Shown: positions 45,579-57,084, numbered from the stretch's first letter. The stretch is 64,000 nucleotides of DNA from Cristatella mucedo (GCA_009760855.2 WPIO01000117.1:500001-564000); one strand, 5' to 3'. The notes: generated from the sequence alone by a model not told the origin. Numbers and translations: made by a program.

Positions 45579-45714
45579 CTCTAAAGCTAGACTGGAACTT
45601 ACGGGCTACGCTTGAACTTTCAATGTATGAGTTCAGCTGGTCTACCACTACTCGTTCCAGTGTCTTTGATAGGAATGTTAGAAGAGATAGTGGCCTGAAA
45701 CTGCTCAAGTTCTC
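45579..45714 (-). mobile_element. LINE K, downstream part (minus strand)
   Basis: Minus strand reads YENLSSFRPLSLLTFLSKTL, ERVVVDQLNSYIESS and KFQSSFRA, the RT fingers. It continues LINE K code that breaks off at 46,569: the piece on the far side of LINE L ends KTSLN. Its other end (FRA) is cut by the tail of LINE J. Confidence 0.8.
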
Positions 45715-46568
45715 ATAGGCTGATGCTCAAAATTGGCTCTGCCAGCAGATCTTCCGTTGAATCAGCTCGAAATCTAGGTGTCATGTTCCAAAGTGACCTC
45801 TCGTTAGACGACCACATCAGCTCCACCGTCAAGTCTGCCTACTTTCAGCTACATAACATTGCAAAAATTCGCGCTTGTTTAGATAAGGATACCATGTCTA
45901 AGTTGGTCCATGCATTTGTGACATCCCGTCTTGACTTCTGTAACTCACTGCTTGCTGGCCTACCGGCATGCGCAATCCGGCGACTACAGCTGGTGCAAAA
46001 CTCAGCAGCTAGGCTTGTCTGTCGTGAGCGTCGCAGTTGCCACATCACACCACTTCTCTCCGATTTGCACTGGCTACCAGTCAAGCAACGGATCGATTTC
46101 AAGGTTTTGTCGCTCCCTTTTAGGTCACTTCATTCTTTGGCTCCACGACAACTGCTACTGCCGACTAAGGCTCATCCTTTTCAGCGGTCCTGAGCTGTTA
46201 CTTTCAAGCTACTCACTACCTGAAGCGCTCTCCTGATTCTGCTATGCTTCCCACTTTCTCTTTGTTGCGTGAGACGAAGTCTGTTGGCTACCGAATGCAT
46301 ACCGAAAGCCGTTTAGGCTGTGAGTGCGCTACACAAAACTCTCCTGCGTAACACCCACATGGTCTTTATGACTTTGTGGAGTTACAGACGGAGGTACATT
46401 ACATACGTGCATGTCACCCCTAACCATGTTATTCATGTTGTTTATCAAGCGTGACATTACTCACCATTCAATCGCGTTTCCTTTTGCAGCAAATGTGAAG
46501 CACCTAGAAAGAGATTGAGTTCTCTGAGGGTGCTTTATCAAGTGCATTATTATTATTATTATTATTAC
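45715..46568 (+). mobile_element. LINE L, CR1/L2-like, inserted in LINE K
   Basis: 45,720-46,145 is open: LKIGSASRSSVESARNLGVM, LSLDDHISSTVKSAYFQLHN, LVHAFVTSRLDFCNSLLAGL, LLSDLHWLPVKQRIDFKVLS, ending FRSLHSLAP. A foreign 250-bp piece (repeat family 3) replaces the coding end. The 3' UTR resumes at about 46,405 and finishes with hairpin and (ATT)6 at 46,568. Confidence 0.85.
46172..46345 (+). repeat. Repeat family 3, copy 2, inside LINE L
   Basis: Alignable over about 165 bp to 11,165-11,345, strongest at ACCGAAAGCCGTTTAGGCTG and TGAGTGCGCTA. Its presence inside a LINE shows it is itself mobile or was carried in by a deletion-insertion event. Confidence 0.6.
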
Positions 46569-47640
46569 TAGTTTAGTGATGTTTTGTTAATTATTGGTAT
46601 ACGTATTGCCTTTTGAAAGTTGCAGGGACATGACCTTTGGCTAAGGACATATTTATTCTGTGAGGTATGCGTAGCAGCAGGAGATATATGCGTCGTAGAA
46701 GGGGGAACGCTGGTATGATGTCTAGTGGGCAAGTATTATTCAATGACTGGGAATTGAATTTGAGGATGAGGTCGCTCGTGACCTCCTTAAATGTAGACAT
46801 TGAGGTGCCGCACGGAATTGAGGGGGAGATAATTCCTTCACGGTTGTTATTGGGGTACAGGAGCAAATGCAGGGTAGATGTTGACACCTTAAGGATGGAT
46901 TCTCTTGTCTTGTCTATCAGATGAGACCGTCTTATCTTATCAGATGAGCGTCTTCTCTTGTCTATCAGCAGACAAAGAGGCTAGAGAAACGATCAGCCAA
47001 GCCACTACAAGGATCGCTAGGTAAGGAGCGGCAGCGGTTAAGGAGATGGTTGATGGTAGACATCACCGTTTTTAGAACATGAATACGTAATTCAAAAACA
47101 TTTTTATACAATTAGACCTAGCGTTTGATAGGATCAATACGTACGATCTACAGCAGTAGTCTACGTGTGCGTGTTGATGGACGGTCAGTGCTGATCTTTT
47201 GTAGACTTTCTCAAGCTTGTGCTTAGTAGACCTGGCTAGTTTAATGTCTGTGGTAAACCATAGACCGTCTGGGCGTGGGCTCACAGTGAGCTCACATCAG
47301 AGGCACAAGCATGTCAGCTAGTGTCGTGCTGTAGCATTCGACCAATAATGACAGGTCGGAAGGGAATTAAGCAGCACGGGCGAAGAAGATATTGTGGCAA
47401 GGACAGCATCGATGTCAAGCGTCTTGAGGTTCTGCTATTCACAGATGACATTGGTGCCGGTAAGGGCACACACTGTAGACTGAGTGTGATCCGTATGTGG
47501 TCAGATAATCGAAATTTGATGAAAATCAGGGATGATTGCATTTGTGGGGGGATATTTGAAAGAGTGTGTGACCCTCGTTGTGAGTGGGGTCATGCAGATG
47601 AGCAAAAGAGAAACGAGTCAGTGAGTGGGCAGGTAGGACT
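46569..47640 (-). mobile_element. LINE K, endonuclease end and RT start (minus strand)
   Basis: The most 5' LINE sequence in the window. From 47,640 leftward: HLHDPTHNEGHTL (C-terminal endonuclease motif), SDHIRITLSL, SRRLTSI and SSPVLLNSLP linker, PRPDGLWFTTDIKLARSTKH and KLEKVYKRSALTVH, CPLDIIPAF, INMSLAKGHVPATFK, IPIINKTSLN. This order is standard for CR1/L2 ORF2 (endonuclease, linker, reverse transcriptase). Frameshifts make it inactive. It resumes at 45,714. Confidence 0.82.
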
Positions 47641-48029
47641 TAAGGCGTTAGTTAGTTGTACAAAGTATTTTCAAAATCATTCACGCCAAGGAAAGATCGA
47701 TTTCCGCAACAAATAGTCGAAATAAAATCGAAGAAATCTGTGATGGAGTACTTGGTACATTTGGGGCGATAGATGACTGCAACCGTTGGGAGCTTGCTAT
47801 GGGAGGGAATTAACAAACACGAGATATTCGAAAGACTGCTTCGAGGGGATTGCTAATTGATTGAAATTGAGGGAGGGAAGTGCATCGGTGGTAAGTTATC
47901 GACGAATTATGATTAATCTGCGTGAATGACAGAAGGAAAAGCTTTTCGGGGTCGCAGGTGCAATATCCAAAATTGTGACCAGCAACTATATGCTTAAGTA
48001 AACCCATGCTAGCACCGCATCTAGACATA

Positions 48030-48112
48030 CTGACAATTTTGTAGTTGATCGTTTTACAAACTCTCTTGTCAGCAAGATTGACGCAGTCCGACAGTCCATC
48101 CATGCATAGAGT
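48030..48112 (+). mobile_element. Possible LINE linker scrap
   Basis: Plus-strand FVVDRFTNSLVSKIDAVRQS resembles the FF-dKI-IR segment between the endonuclease and RT of CR1-type LINEs. Short and isolated, so tentative. Confidence 0.35.
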
Positions 48113-48329
48113 ACCAGGTTTTACTTCCACTCAAAAATTTGCTTATCAAAGTAAATGCTTTTAATTTCTATGATGACGATGGCCTCCAAAAAGTTCAAAT
48201 ATTGTAATTGTCTTTGATGGCACCAGCATGCCGAGTTTAATGAAATGGGACTTCATTTTAAAAATTCCAATGCCTGAAAACAAAGCCAAAACTAATTAAT
48301 GCATGCTACCTGATCCTGTAGCGTAGCAT

Positions 48330-48331
<2 letters not shown>

Positions 48332-48408
<77 letters not shown>

Positions 48409-48485
48409 AATATATGTATATATATGTAAATATATGTATATATATGTAAATATATGTATATATATTTTTATGCATATATATATTT
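48332..48485. repeat. (TA)n and 22-bp TA-rich tandem repeat
   Basis: About 75 bp of pure TA, then three copies of a unit containing ATATGTAAATATATGTATAT. Confidence 0.96.
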
Positions 48486-50450
48486 CTGGTTTTCTTCAGT
48501 AACTAAAAATACATACATGACATATGGCATAGAAAGTAACAAAAAAGCCTTAACAGCACAATTACACTGAATATAGATGCTATACTTGTATTTGAATTTC
48601 ATAGAGGCTCGGATATTCATACCACTCGGATCCTTAAACTCGTGGAGCCCTCGAGGGTTCACGAACGCGGGCTATGAGCCCACGCATCGGAGAACGCAAA
48701 AGGTAGGAAAATTCTGACAGACATTGCCTCAGATCAGCGTCCCCACCTGGAAGCCATCAAAGTAGAAAATAGCTCAATCCATTAGCTCGTTAGCAGCCAA
48801 CTCCACCCTTACCTAAGGACCACGCATAGTATTGGCAGCTGCACCTGGTGGCAGAACTACTCGCGCGTCCAGCCGTGTGCCGTCTGCGGACGAATTAATG
48901 CACAGGTAGTATATGGCGATTGTACCGGTGACAAGAAGGATCGTATAAATTGTCAAGACAGATAGCTCTTAAAAAGTTATTGTACTTTAAAGGCTCGCCA
49001 AAAGGTTGTTGACCGTGGACATCTACGCACTGAAACCTGCCACCGGAATACTAGCGAAACTATAGCACTGTAGAGAGCCAGTGCTGCCGACGCGAGATGG
49101 TAGACGCTAGAGTGGACGAATGGATGATAGAACGCTGAGATGGTAGACGCTCGGCGCTCGGGGATAATTGTAATCGATAATTAAGAAAATAAATAAATAA
49201 ATAAGGTGATAATCGTAATCAAAGGCTGCAGAAAGATCTAAGATCTAAGATCTAAGCAGAATAAGCGGATTGTCTCCCTGCTTCTCAGTATTCCTAGAAG
49301 ATCAGTGTGATACTGTAAAAAACGGACCAGTCGCAGAAGTGCTGACTCGGTGGAGCAGTTCACTCTAAAACCTGTCTGGATCTTTACTGTTTGGTTGCTT
49401 GCTTTTCTATATGTGCTTGTGCTTAACTGGTCTGCAGAAACCCAATTCCGGGTGAGCTCATTTATTACAGGTAAGATTTGCTTCCGGTAAACGCTCGTGC
49501 ATTTAAATGCCTCGCTAGCCTATCGCCGTCGCGCGAATAATTCAGGCGAACTTATCGGTTCGTGCCGGCTGCATCGCCTCGGCGCTACATGGGTCTCCAG
49601 TGATTCTCATATTCTCTGCTATCGCGCTCACATTTCGTTCGGACCGAAAGATCTGAAAGATCTTCGACGACTTACGTGACATTAGTCAGTAACAAGAGCT
49701 ATGCAGCTATATATACTAGATACAATACTCAGCTGCCCAGTCTCCTAGGTTGCCCGCACGAGCTGGGCGGGTAGCGCGCTGATGCTGCTTAGCAATTCAC
49801 CCGGCCTCGGCCTTTGGCCGAGGCCGCTAATTGCTTCCGTCGGTTGTTTAGCGTGGAGCCACTTTGCTTGCTTCCTCCGGTATGTCTAATCCCGAAGGAT
49901 AGGGCACACTACGAAAGTATTTTCCCCTCGAAGGTCAGCCACCGACTTGAGCACAAGCTTGCTTCGCGAGGAATTCAAAGGCAAAACGCAGGAAAGCCCA
50001 GGCCAAGAGCAAGCTCGGCAATCCCAGCGCCATCCCGGGAGGCAGACGACGCAGCCACGTGGCGCTGAAAGGATGCTGCCTGGCCGAGTGTGTTTCAGAC
50101 AGAGCAGTACGGACGGCGAACGCAGCGCTAAAAGTCACTATTTCAATCTCGCGTGAGCTTACCTGAGAAACACGAGAACCACTCTCCAGGACGCCGAAAT
50201 ATGAAGAAATTGGCACCGTCAGAGAAACGGAAATTTAAACGCTAAGGACTAATATGAGCGACAATAATAATACTTGGCAGTTTGTGTAGCATCCCAAGAG
50301 AACCTAATACGTTTCGAGCACCTTCGCGTGTCGATTGGTTAGCCGTAACGCATAGCATGTCAAAACGCACGAGAGCACAAAGAGCAATTCTCGCCGATGG
50401 AGCAAAGGCAGTGCGGAGCAGACAATTTTGTAATAACCTCGCTAGGAGGA
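48486..50450. other. Stretch without recognised gene
   Basis: AT-rich to 49.5 kb with (AAAT)n at 49,185-49,204 and an AAGATCTAAGATCTAAGATC repeat at 49,232-49,257. A GC-richer patch lies at 49.7-50.2 kb. No exon recognised. Confidence 0.4.
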
Positions 50451-50622
50451 GAGCCGTGATGGCGCACTAGGTAAGGCGGTTGCTTTCACGACCTCGGTCC
50501 TGAGGTCGTGGGTTCGATTCCTGCAGCGGGCGATTCTTTATCGCCACTGCAATCGGTGGTGATAGCCGTAAAAAGGCTCTTCCGTCGCTATATAAAAAGA
50601 GGCTGTTTAATCAGCTAGGATT
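50451..50622 (+). mobile_element. SINE-B, best-preserved copy
   Basis: AGCCGTGATGGCGCACTAGG, TAAGGCGGTTGC (A-box region), GAGGTCGTGGGTTCGATTCC (B box), CACTGCAATCGGTGGTGATA, AGCCGTAAAAAGGCTCTTCC, then GTCGCTATATAAAAAGAGGC and TGTTTAATCAG. Tail differs from the LINE hairpin. Confidence 0.92.
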
Positions 50623-50694
50623 TATTTTCTAGCAGAGGTAAAGAGGCCTGAGCGGCGGACCGGTGACTGAGACCTTTGTCCTGCCTCCGGACGA

Positions 50695-50815
50695 GTGAGA
50701 GAATCTTAAAGTGGATTCGCTGCTTGGCGGGTGAAGGTGAAGGTTAGCAAGAAGTGGTGCAACGTGAAAGTGGCGAGTTGGCGATAGGTAAGCCTGGCTG
50801 CCGAGTTGTCGGTCA
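50695..50815 (-). mobile_element. LINE scrap, minus strand
   Basis: Complement of the HHFLLTF...SLAG equivalents: CTTAAAGTGGATTCGCTGCT, TAGCAAGAAGTGGTGCAACG, GGTAAGCCTGGCTGCCGAGT align with the corresponding part of other minus copies (for example 56,115-56,218). Confidence 0.65.
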
Positions 50816-50840
50816 TCGAAACGTCGGTGCTCTATATCTC

Positions 50841-51020
50841 CACGCTGGGTTGGCCCAGTGATTAAACTGCTCGCCTAGTACCAATGGTCAATCCGAATTC
50901 ATTTGACGGCCAAGGTCGCGGGCTCGAGACGCAAAGCATACATATCTGAAGCGACTGAATAGAGAGATTTAAGTTCTCCTAAGGCGTTATGCAAATGAGT
51001 TGTATTTTCTATTTTATTTT
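50841..51020 (+). mobile_element. SINE-A, long subtype
   Basis: CGCTGGGTTGGCCCAGTGAT, TAAACTGCTCGCC, insert GAATTCATTTGACGGCCAAG, B box GGTCGCGGGCTCGAGAC, tail AGCGACTGAATAGAGAGATT and TCTCCTAAGGCGTTATGCAA, then a T-rich end. Confidence 0.88.
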
Positions 51021-51522
51021 TATCAACCATATTACGAATGTCGATATATTATTTTCGGTTCCTGAATTTTAATGGTAAGTAAAAGGTTATGCTATGATCT
51101 ACGGCTAAGCGGTAGATACAGGGTGATACTTGTCACCAAAATACATACTGCATCTGGGCGACCATTTAATTATAGCCATTCGGCGAACGATTAGTGAACT
51201 CGTAGCTGGCAGAGAGCTAAGGAAGGCACTTCAGCTGAGGCTGCGAACGAGGAGCTCAAAGCTCAAAGTGAAGCGGATGTCAGTCAAGCGGAGTCAAGCG
51301 GAGTCCGGAACGGCGTCCTGCCGCCGACTCAGAGCTCATTCGCTCTCGGTAGAAAGTCGCACGCAGTCTGGCCGAATTCGGAAGGAAGCTCTTTGAAGGT
51401 CGCATAACTATAAATGGTGGATTGACAATGAAAAGATTAGCAGCCCGATAATTGCAAATTTAAAGTCACAGGAGGGCTACATTTCGCTGGCATGCCAGTG
51501 AATACTTGATTCATTTTGATTG

Positions 51523-51657
51523 CACCATAAGAGAACTTAAGCTTAATCTAGGCGCTTCACATATACCGGAAGGCTCGAGCCCACGACCTCGATCATCAAA
51601 TGCATTCATCTTGAACTCGGTCGAGCACTCTAACCTCTGGGCTAAACAGGGTGGCAT
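51523..51657 (-). mobile_element. SINE-A, long subtype
   Basis: Minus strand: CCCTGTTTAGCCCAGAGGTT, AGAGTGCTCG, insert AAGATGAATGCATTTGATGA, B box CGAGGTCGTGGGCTCGAGCC, tail complement AGAGAACTTAAGCTTAATCT and AGGCGCTTCACAT. Confidence 0.9.
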
Positions 51658-51703
51658 AAGATCCAAGAAACCGCCGCCAACTGAGCGAGTTCCTGAGCAA
51701 CTT

Positions 51704-52309
51704 CTAGCTCAAGATTTCTTGTGTTTTCATGTCGGATCCTGACCTCGACCGTGATCTCAGTTCAGTGCATTTCCAGTCAAATGGCGCAGCGGCTCTTGAG
51801 AGAACTTTCAGTGTCAGCTTGGCAACTACGTTCTTGCACGGGCGTGTGACAAATCTCTCTTTATCCGGCCTATTGAGCTCATCTGCTTGGGCATTCGGGC
51901 AGCGATCCTTGAAGAGTGAGCTGCCGCTGACCGTCAGAGTGGGAAAACGTATGCAGCGGCATTGCAATGCAAAAGTGCTGCTGAAAGGCTGGAGGCGAAG
52001 AGCGAAGCCAAGGCAGCCGGTCGGAAGTCGCCGACACTGTTTCGCAACGCGAAGAGCTTGCGAGCACGTTCCTCGGGTGCCTGCTTGGCGGACAGCTTCA
52101 TTAGTTGGGGACATCCGGTATGCAGTAATTGTCGCTCCGACGTACCTAATCAGAGGCCAATTGACGGGGAGCACCTGCATCGGAACTATTTGTGGATTGT
52201 GCTCTGATCTGCAGGCGGTATTGAACGTCCGCCGTGCGAGCCGTTGCGAAACGAGTGCCGACACTTTTGCACTGGACGAGCGAGAAACCGTAAGAACATA
52301 GGCTGCCAA
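51704..52309. other. Long overlapping open frames, both strands, function unknown
   Basis: A 190-codon plus frame (51,729-52,301) and a 201-codon minus frame (51,704-52,309) cover the same 600 bp, with a third 81-codon frame inside. None has a recognised domain. At most one can be real. Composition (about half GC, stop-poor in several frames) could explain all three. Confidence 0.2.
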
Positions 52310-52496
52310 TCTGCTTGTACTTTTTTGCAGCCAAGACGCTCGAATTTCGACGTTTTTGCCGCCGTCTCAAATGTTGCGAACTATTATTCTCCACATCTCT
52401 TCGATAGGGATAGCCAAAGTAGCTCAAGACATCGATTCAAAACCTTTGCACGTAAGCGATACTAGGTCGTCGGAAGATGTAGTACAAGCACAAACA

Positions 52497-52788
52497 TTAA
52501 CGTGAATAAAAGCACGGAAGCCCTACTGCTAGAATATAATAGGCGACGTCAAATTGGAAAATGCAGTACAGCTCGAAGGATAAGGAGCCATCAATGCCAG
52601 ATTTAGTTTCAAACTTCATCTTAAACCCGGCAAACGCTTTACTGTTATAAGCAATTGCTTCTCGATAGAAATAGTCGGTGATTTTGAAGTAATCGACATC
52701 TGGTTGTACTATCAACCGTCTAGAGATTAGGACAGGTTTGAATGCTCTTATGGCAGCGCTTTCATGTGTTCTGTTCTGAAAGCACTGG
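52497..52788 (-). CDS. Candidate terminal exon, unidentified protein
   Basis: On minus, a CATTGATTCTCCTCCAG acceptor ends at about 52,789. The frame that follows contains VLISRRLIVQPDVDYFKITD, YFYREAIAYNSKAFAGFKMK and FETKSGIDGSLSFELY, and stops after FYSR at 52,497. The alternating hydrophobic/polar pattern and balanced composition look more protein-like than neighbouring frames. No upstream exon with matching phase was found and I do not recognise the family. Confidence 0.25.
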
Positions 52789-53760
52789 AGGAGAATCAAT
52801 GAAAAAAAGGTTGACACTGAAACAATAATCAAATTCAACTTTAGAGAACTGAAAATAAAATACGAGTCTCCCGGCACGACATACAAGCAGCCCTTTAGAA
52901 TGTATGTGCTCGTGGTAGATGCACGTGTGCAGATACAATGGTTCGTTCAGCCGTTCACTGGTTGCATTAAAAGAGCTGTGCGGTCCGCTTAATTCCAGGT
53001 GGTACATCGCCAAATAGCAGCTTGTGGGTAGAGCCCGTAAGTGCAGCAATGTTCTTGATGGTTTCCACGATCAATTATTGATAAACTGAGCCTGTGCTAC
53101 TGGATTATTCCTTCGGAATATACATGGATTTCTAAATAGAACGGGTGTGGTTCCGAGTAGAATGAGCTGCACCCAGTAATGATCGAACGCAGCGTGAGCT
53201 GGTCGTCAAGCTGTCAGCATTTTCAGTATTTATACTAGCAATTCCTGCATATAATTAGCAGCAGCTCCCCTAACCCGCGGGCTAATCGCGACGCTCGCTC
53301 GCCCGCAGCCGAGGCGTCTCCGCAGGCAGCTGGCAACAGGCGACGATAGAAGCATCTATAAATACTTGGTCCGACAAGGCCCTGCGATTTTCCCTCGGCG
53401 ATAGAATATAGCAGCCGGTACCGGAGCAATTATCGGCAGGGCAGCAGCTGGCGTACGCTGCGGCAGCTGACTGGGCCGTACATCTAGCCTGCATAACTGA
53501 CTAGCCGACTGTCGATCGCGGCTCGCAGCTCGAATACTTAGCGCCCAATCGCGGCTGGCTGAGTCACTGCTGTCTCCACGTCCTAAAGAACGAGGCCAAA
53601 GGATTGCGGGAGCTCGCTGCTTAAAGCTGACTCACTAGCCAGTAAAGAGCTACCCCGCCCCACTTCTAACTAGCCTCCATCGGCTCCCCACCGGAACTAT
53701 TAATCTCGCCTCTGACTAATCTGGGTATTCTTCACAGCCGAACTGTTCCACATGTCGAGG
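52789..53760. other. Stretch without recognised gene
   Basis: AT-neutral, then a GC-richer patch (53.2-53.7 kb) with CAGC repeats; no exon recognised. Confidence 0.4.
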
Positions 53761-53809
53761 GCTCGAAAAGAGGACTCATCATCCGGCCGATACGCCAGCA
53801 GGCCGGCTC

Positions 53810-53986
53810 ACGTATGCACACGTACACGCACGTACTCATACAAGCGCTATCTCTCACACACAAAAACGCGTACAAACGTGAGCACACACGCACACACGCA
53901 TGGACGCACACGCGCACGTACACACGCACGCACGCACATACACACACACACACACTCGTTTACACACGTACGAATAAGTACTCACA

Positions 53987-54043
<57 letters not shown>

Positions 54044-54115
54044 CACACACACACACACACACACAACACACACACACACACCACTCTCACGCACACCGCT
54101 TACCCACACATTAGC
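53810..54115. repeat. Cryptic and pure (CA)n array
   Basis: CA/CG-rich imperfect repeats (ACGCACAC) from 53,810, pure (CA)n at 53,986-54,041, then CA with single-base breaks. His-Thr and Cys-Val frames here are artefacts. Confidence 0.97.
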
Positions 54116-54635
54116 ACATTAGCGGAACAAACGGCAGCGCTCGTGACGTGATGGTCCTACTCGCAGCCGACACTCGCGATGAACAGAGACCAAACCATCG
54201 AAGCATCGCGGCTAACGACTCTGAAGAAGATGCTGAACTAAGGCATCACGACGGTATCCCCACTGGTAGCGGAAGTAGCTGCAGTAATGAAGAGGATGTG
54301 ATGTCTCAGTGAAGCTATGAATCCACTGCGTGAAGAAGTCTATTCGACGGCGCCGGATGGGTGCAGTCTTCCATATCCGGCCATGACGTACAACGCGGCT
54401 CGGTACGGCTCAAGAAGTCTGGAGCAAAGCTCCGCTCAAGTGCCAAGGCACACATGACAGCATACAACACGGCCTCGGCATTTGTGCTGCCTAACCGTGG
54501 ATTATTACATTTCAGGTTCCGAGCCGGCATAATCCAGGTAACTCGAATAACAAATGTTTCGGCAGTCGTGTTCTAGCCGATTTAGCACGCCGCCGGTTCA
54601 ATGGCTCGCTGTTAGGCCTTGCAAGCATGCGTCGT
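54116..54635. other. Stretch without recognised gene
   Basis: No exon or repeat recognised. Confidence 0.4.
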
Positions 54636-54790
54636 TGCAGCCATATTCATGGTCAGCTGCAGTGGCCTAGTTGCTTTCTTTGGTAGCCCAGCCATAAGAC
54701 AATTACAATAATCAAGCCGAGACAGAACTAAGGAGCTAGTTAAATTTTTTGCGAGCCGCTGTGGCCCTTACGGTAGCATCAAAGACGCTT
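54636..54790 (-). mobile_element. LINE scrap of a second CR1-like family
   Basis: Minus strand reads LVLSRLDYCNCLMAGLPKKA and PLQLTMNMAATT, the canonical SRLDYCN segment. The wording (GLPKKA-RPLQL) differs clearly from the main family (GLPACAIRRLQLVQN), so it is a different, older lineage. Confidence 0.6.
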
Positions 54791-55593
54791 GTGTTATCCA
54801 ACTACGTAATACCATGACGCCACGAATGCAGAAGAATTTCAGCCCCCTCCTCAATTATTTCGCGAAAGGGAAAAGACAGGGCGACATCTTGTTCTGCCAG
54901 TATAAGGCTACTATTGGTCGGCCAGACATCGTTCAGACAGGCTGCGAGGCCTACGAGTTGTGAGTTTTGACTTGGTCGATCCTCACTCATCTGCTGTAGA
55001 GCTTCACTAGTAGTGCTTCTCACCCTCGTCGTCTGCAACCAACTGGAAGTGTAACATTGAGACTTTGCAGGGGGAGAATATAAGTAAGCGTAATGATGAC
55101 ACCTAAACTAAGCTGTCGAGACTTTCGGTGTCACGAGTTACGACTGCCTAGTCCTCGCTGGTTCGAATTTACAACGGTACAATGCATGAGGCTCGTCTCT
55201 ATTTGAGAGGGGCCATCGAGACGAGTCTCAATATTTAGGCGTCTCTTCTTTAAGCAAGAATTTAGCTCAATAATTCTTTTAAAACCATCGATTAAATCTT
55301 GATTTCACTAGCCTTACAGGTTTTCTCGAATTCTCAACGGAGCAGGACTGGGTGGTATTGCTGTAATATTAAACCTATGACGCACCGATTACGACAGTTC
55401 TAATAAGCCTTTACTTGTCAGTAACCAGTTATTAGCTTGTTCCTTCCTCAGCTAGTAGTAATGGCTATTTGAACAACAGTTAAAGTATAACCGAACCTAT
55501 GCTTAATGTAAACCCGATGCACAAGACAAAAGCGGTTCATAATGCCAGTGGTTTCTATTAGGTATTAAAGCAAGAGATAAATTCAAACATCAA
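54791..55593. other. Left flank of the tandem array; nothing recognised
   Basis: AT-neutral unique DNA. It does not resemble the spacer part of the 1490-bp unit, so 55,594 is a true array edge. Confidence 0.5.
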
Positions 55594-56515
55594 ATAATAA
55601 TAATAATAATAATAATGCACTTGATAAAGCGCCCCCAGAGAACTTAATCTCTTTCTAGGCGCTTTACATTTGCTGCAAAGGGAAATGCAATTGAATGGTA
55701 AGTAAATTCATGCTTGAAAAACAAACTAAATGAATAATATGGTTAGGGGTAACATGCACAGGGTCAGCATGCAAATGTGGTTATTGACGGCATGCACAGT
55801 GTCAGCAAGCATAAGCACATCAAGGACGAATCACAGGGACCCACTAAATGCTGTCCTAAATAGGTGTGTTTTTAAGTTCCTTTTGAATGTGGTCAGGTCA
55901 GGGGATGTTCTGACGCAGGTCGGGAGAGAGTTCCAGGCTTTGGGACCATACGAACTAAATACACGGTCTCCAAAGGATTTATGGTTTGGACGAGGTATTT
56001 CTAGACTGTTGGATTCCGAAAAGCGGGTGGTACGATGTTTGGCCTGATGGGGTAGTATATCTGAAAGATAGGCTGGAGCCATAGAATGAAGGGACCTAAA
56101 AGTGAGAGACAAAACCTTGAAGTCAATCCGTTGCTTGACTGGTAGCCAGTGCAGGTCGGCGAGAAGTGGTGTGATGTGGCAACAACGACGCTCACGACAG
56201 ATAAGCCTAGCTGCGAAGTTTTGCACCAGCTGCAATCGCCTGATCGCACATGCTGGTAGGCCAGTAAGCAGTGAGTTGCAGAAGTCGAGACGGGATGTCA
56301 CGAATGCATGGATCAACTTGGACGTGGTATGATTATCTAAACAAGCCCGAATTTTAGCAATGTTATGAAGCTGAAAATAGGAGGATTTGACTGTGGAGCT
56401 GATATGGTCGTCTAACGAGAGGTCGCTTTGGAATATGACACCTAGATTTTGAGCTGATTTAACTGGAGATATGCTTGCAGAGCCTATTTTGAGCGTCAGC
56501 CTTTCCAATCGCAAA
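55594..56515 (-). mobile_element. LINE copy 1 of the array
   Basis: Tail (TAA)8-9 at the left, hairpin complement, 3' UTR, and a 230-codon open frame (56,523-55,831) covering LTLKIGSASISPVKSAQNLG to FRTAFSGSL, the C-terminal thumb/tail part of a CR1/L2 RT. Probably the founding insertion: its left flank is unique. Amino-acid differences from copies 3 and 4 cluster in the 3' half. Confidence 0.92.
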
Positions 56516-57084
56516 TCACACATAGCAAATCATTGCAGTAGAGACACTTGTGAGCGGGTCGCTCTTATTCAGGGTCACAGGTTTCTGTTTGAATCTCATT
56601 TGATCTCAGGCTGCCTAAGATTTAAGATCATGTACAACTAGAATTTTCTTTGAATACTTTGAGAAAGTATGTCAGTGACACATTTTCTCATTTTATTAAC
56701 GAAAGTAACCAAAACAACTCGCACTCCTGCTCTGAAGAGGGCTTCGGAAATTTAAGAAATATGCACGCTGACAGGCGCTCTGACATAAAAAGAGACCAAT
56801 CGATACAAGGGGTGCAAGATAAAAGATTTAAAAAAAAATCAGGTATCTCTAGAGGTGATGAAATGAACTTCTTAGAAATTAAAAAATTAAAATCTATTGA
56901 ATTACATACGAAGTGGAGAATAAACTCTGCACATATAAAAAGAAACCCCATGCATTTAAAATGAGACTTGGTCGAAATTTAACGAACTTATAGCTAACCT
57001 CTGACCTCAACGTGTTCGCTTGGTAGCAAGTCGAGCACAATGAGCTGATTTTAGTATGGAGCTAATGCAGGTATCTGGCGAAAT
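56516..57084. repeat. Array spacer, copy 1
   Basis: Former LINE flank, AT-rich. A 104-codon plus frame (56,650-56,964) exists here but is broken in other copies by A-run length changes (around 56,830, 58,325, 59,815), so it is not conserved as coding. Repeated at 58,018-58,574, 59,506-60,064 and 60,996-61,553. Confidence 0.85.

Noticed and set aside
45579-46568. Reading the inverted RT piece at 45,579-45,714 plus LINE L as one twin-primed insertion
   Set aside because: The minus piece continues, codon for codon, the LINE K sequence that stops at 46,569, so a later insertion of LINE L into LINE K explains the layout better.
47810-48130. Cys-rich minus frame with an LDL-receptor-A-like LCMDGLSDC...C piece
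   Set aside because: Cys spacing is wrong for the module, only half of it is present, and the opposite strand reads like a LINE linker (FTNSLVSKIDAVRQS), so the frame is probably its antisense shadow.
49935-50216. Minus frame with a signal-peptide-like MALGLPSLLLAWAFLRFAFE segment
   Set aside because: The frame stops shortly after, with no donor site and no partner exon of matching phase.
50451-50530. Possible tRNA gene (A and B boxes at 50.45 kb and in other copies)
   Set aside because: The tRNA-like heads recur with the same SINE bodies and tails, the cloverleaf arms do not pair well, and copies are dispersed.
53732-54122. His-Thr and Cys-Val repeat frames
   Set aside because: They are translations of the (CA)n array.
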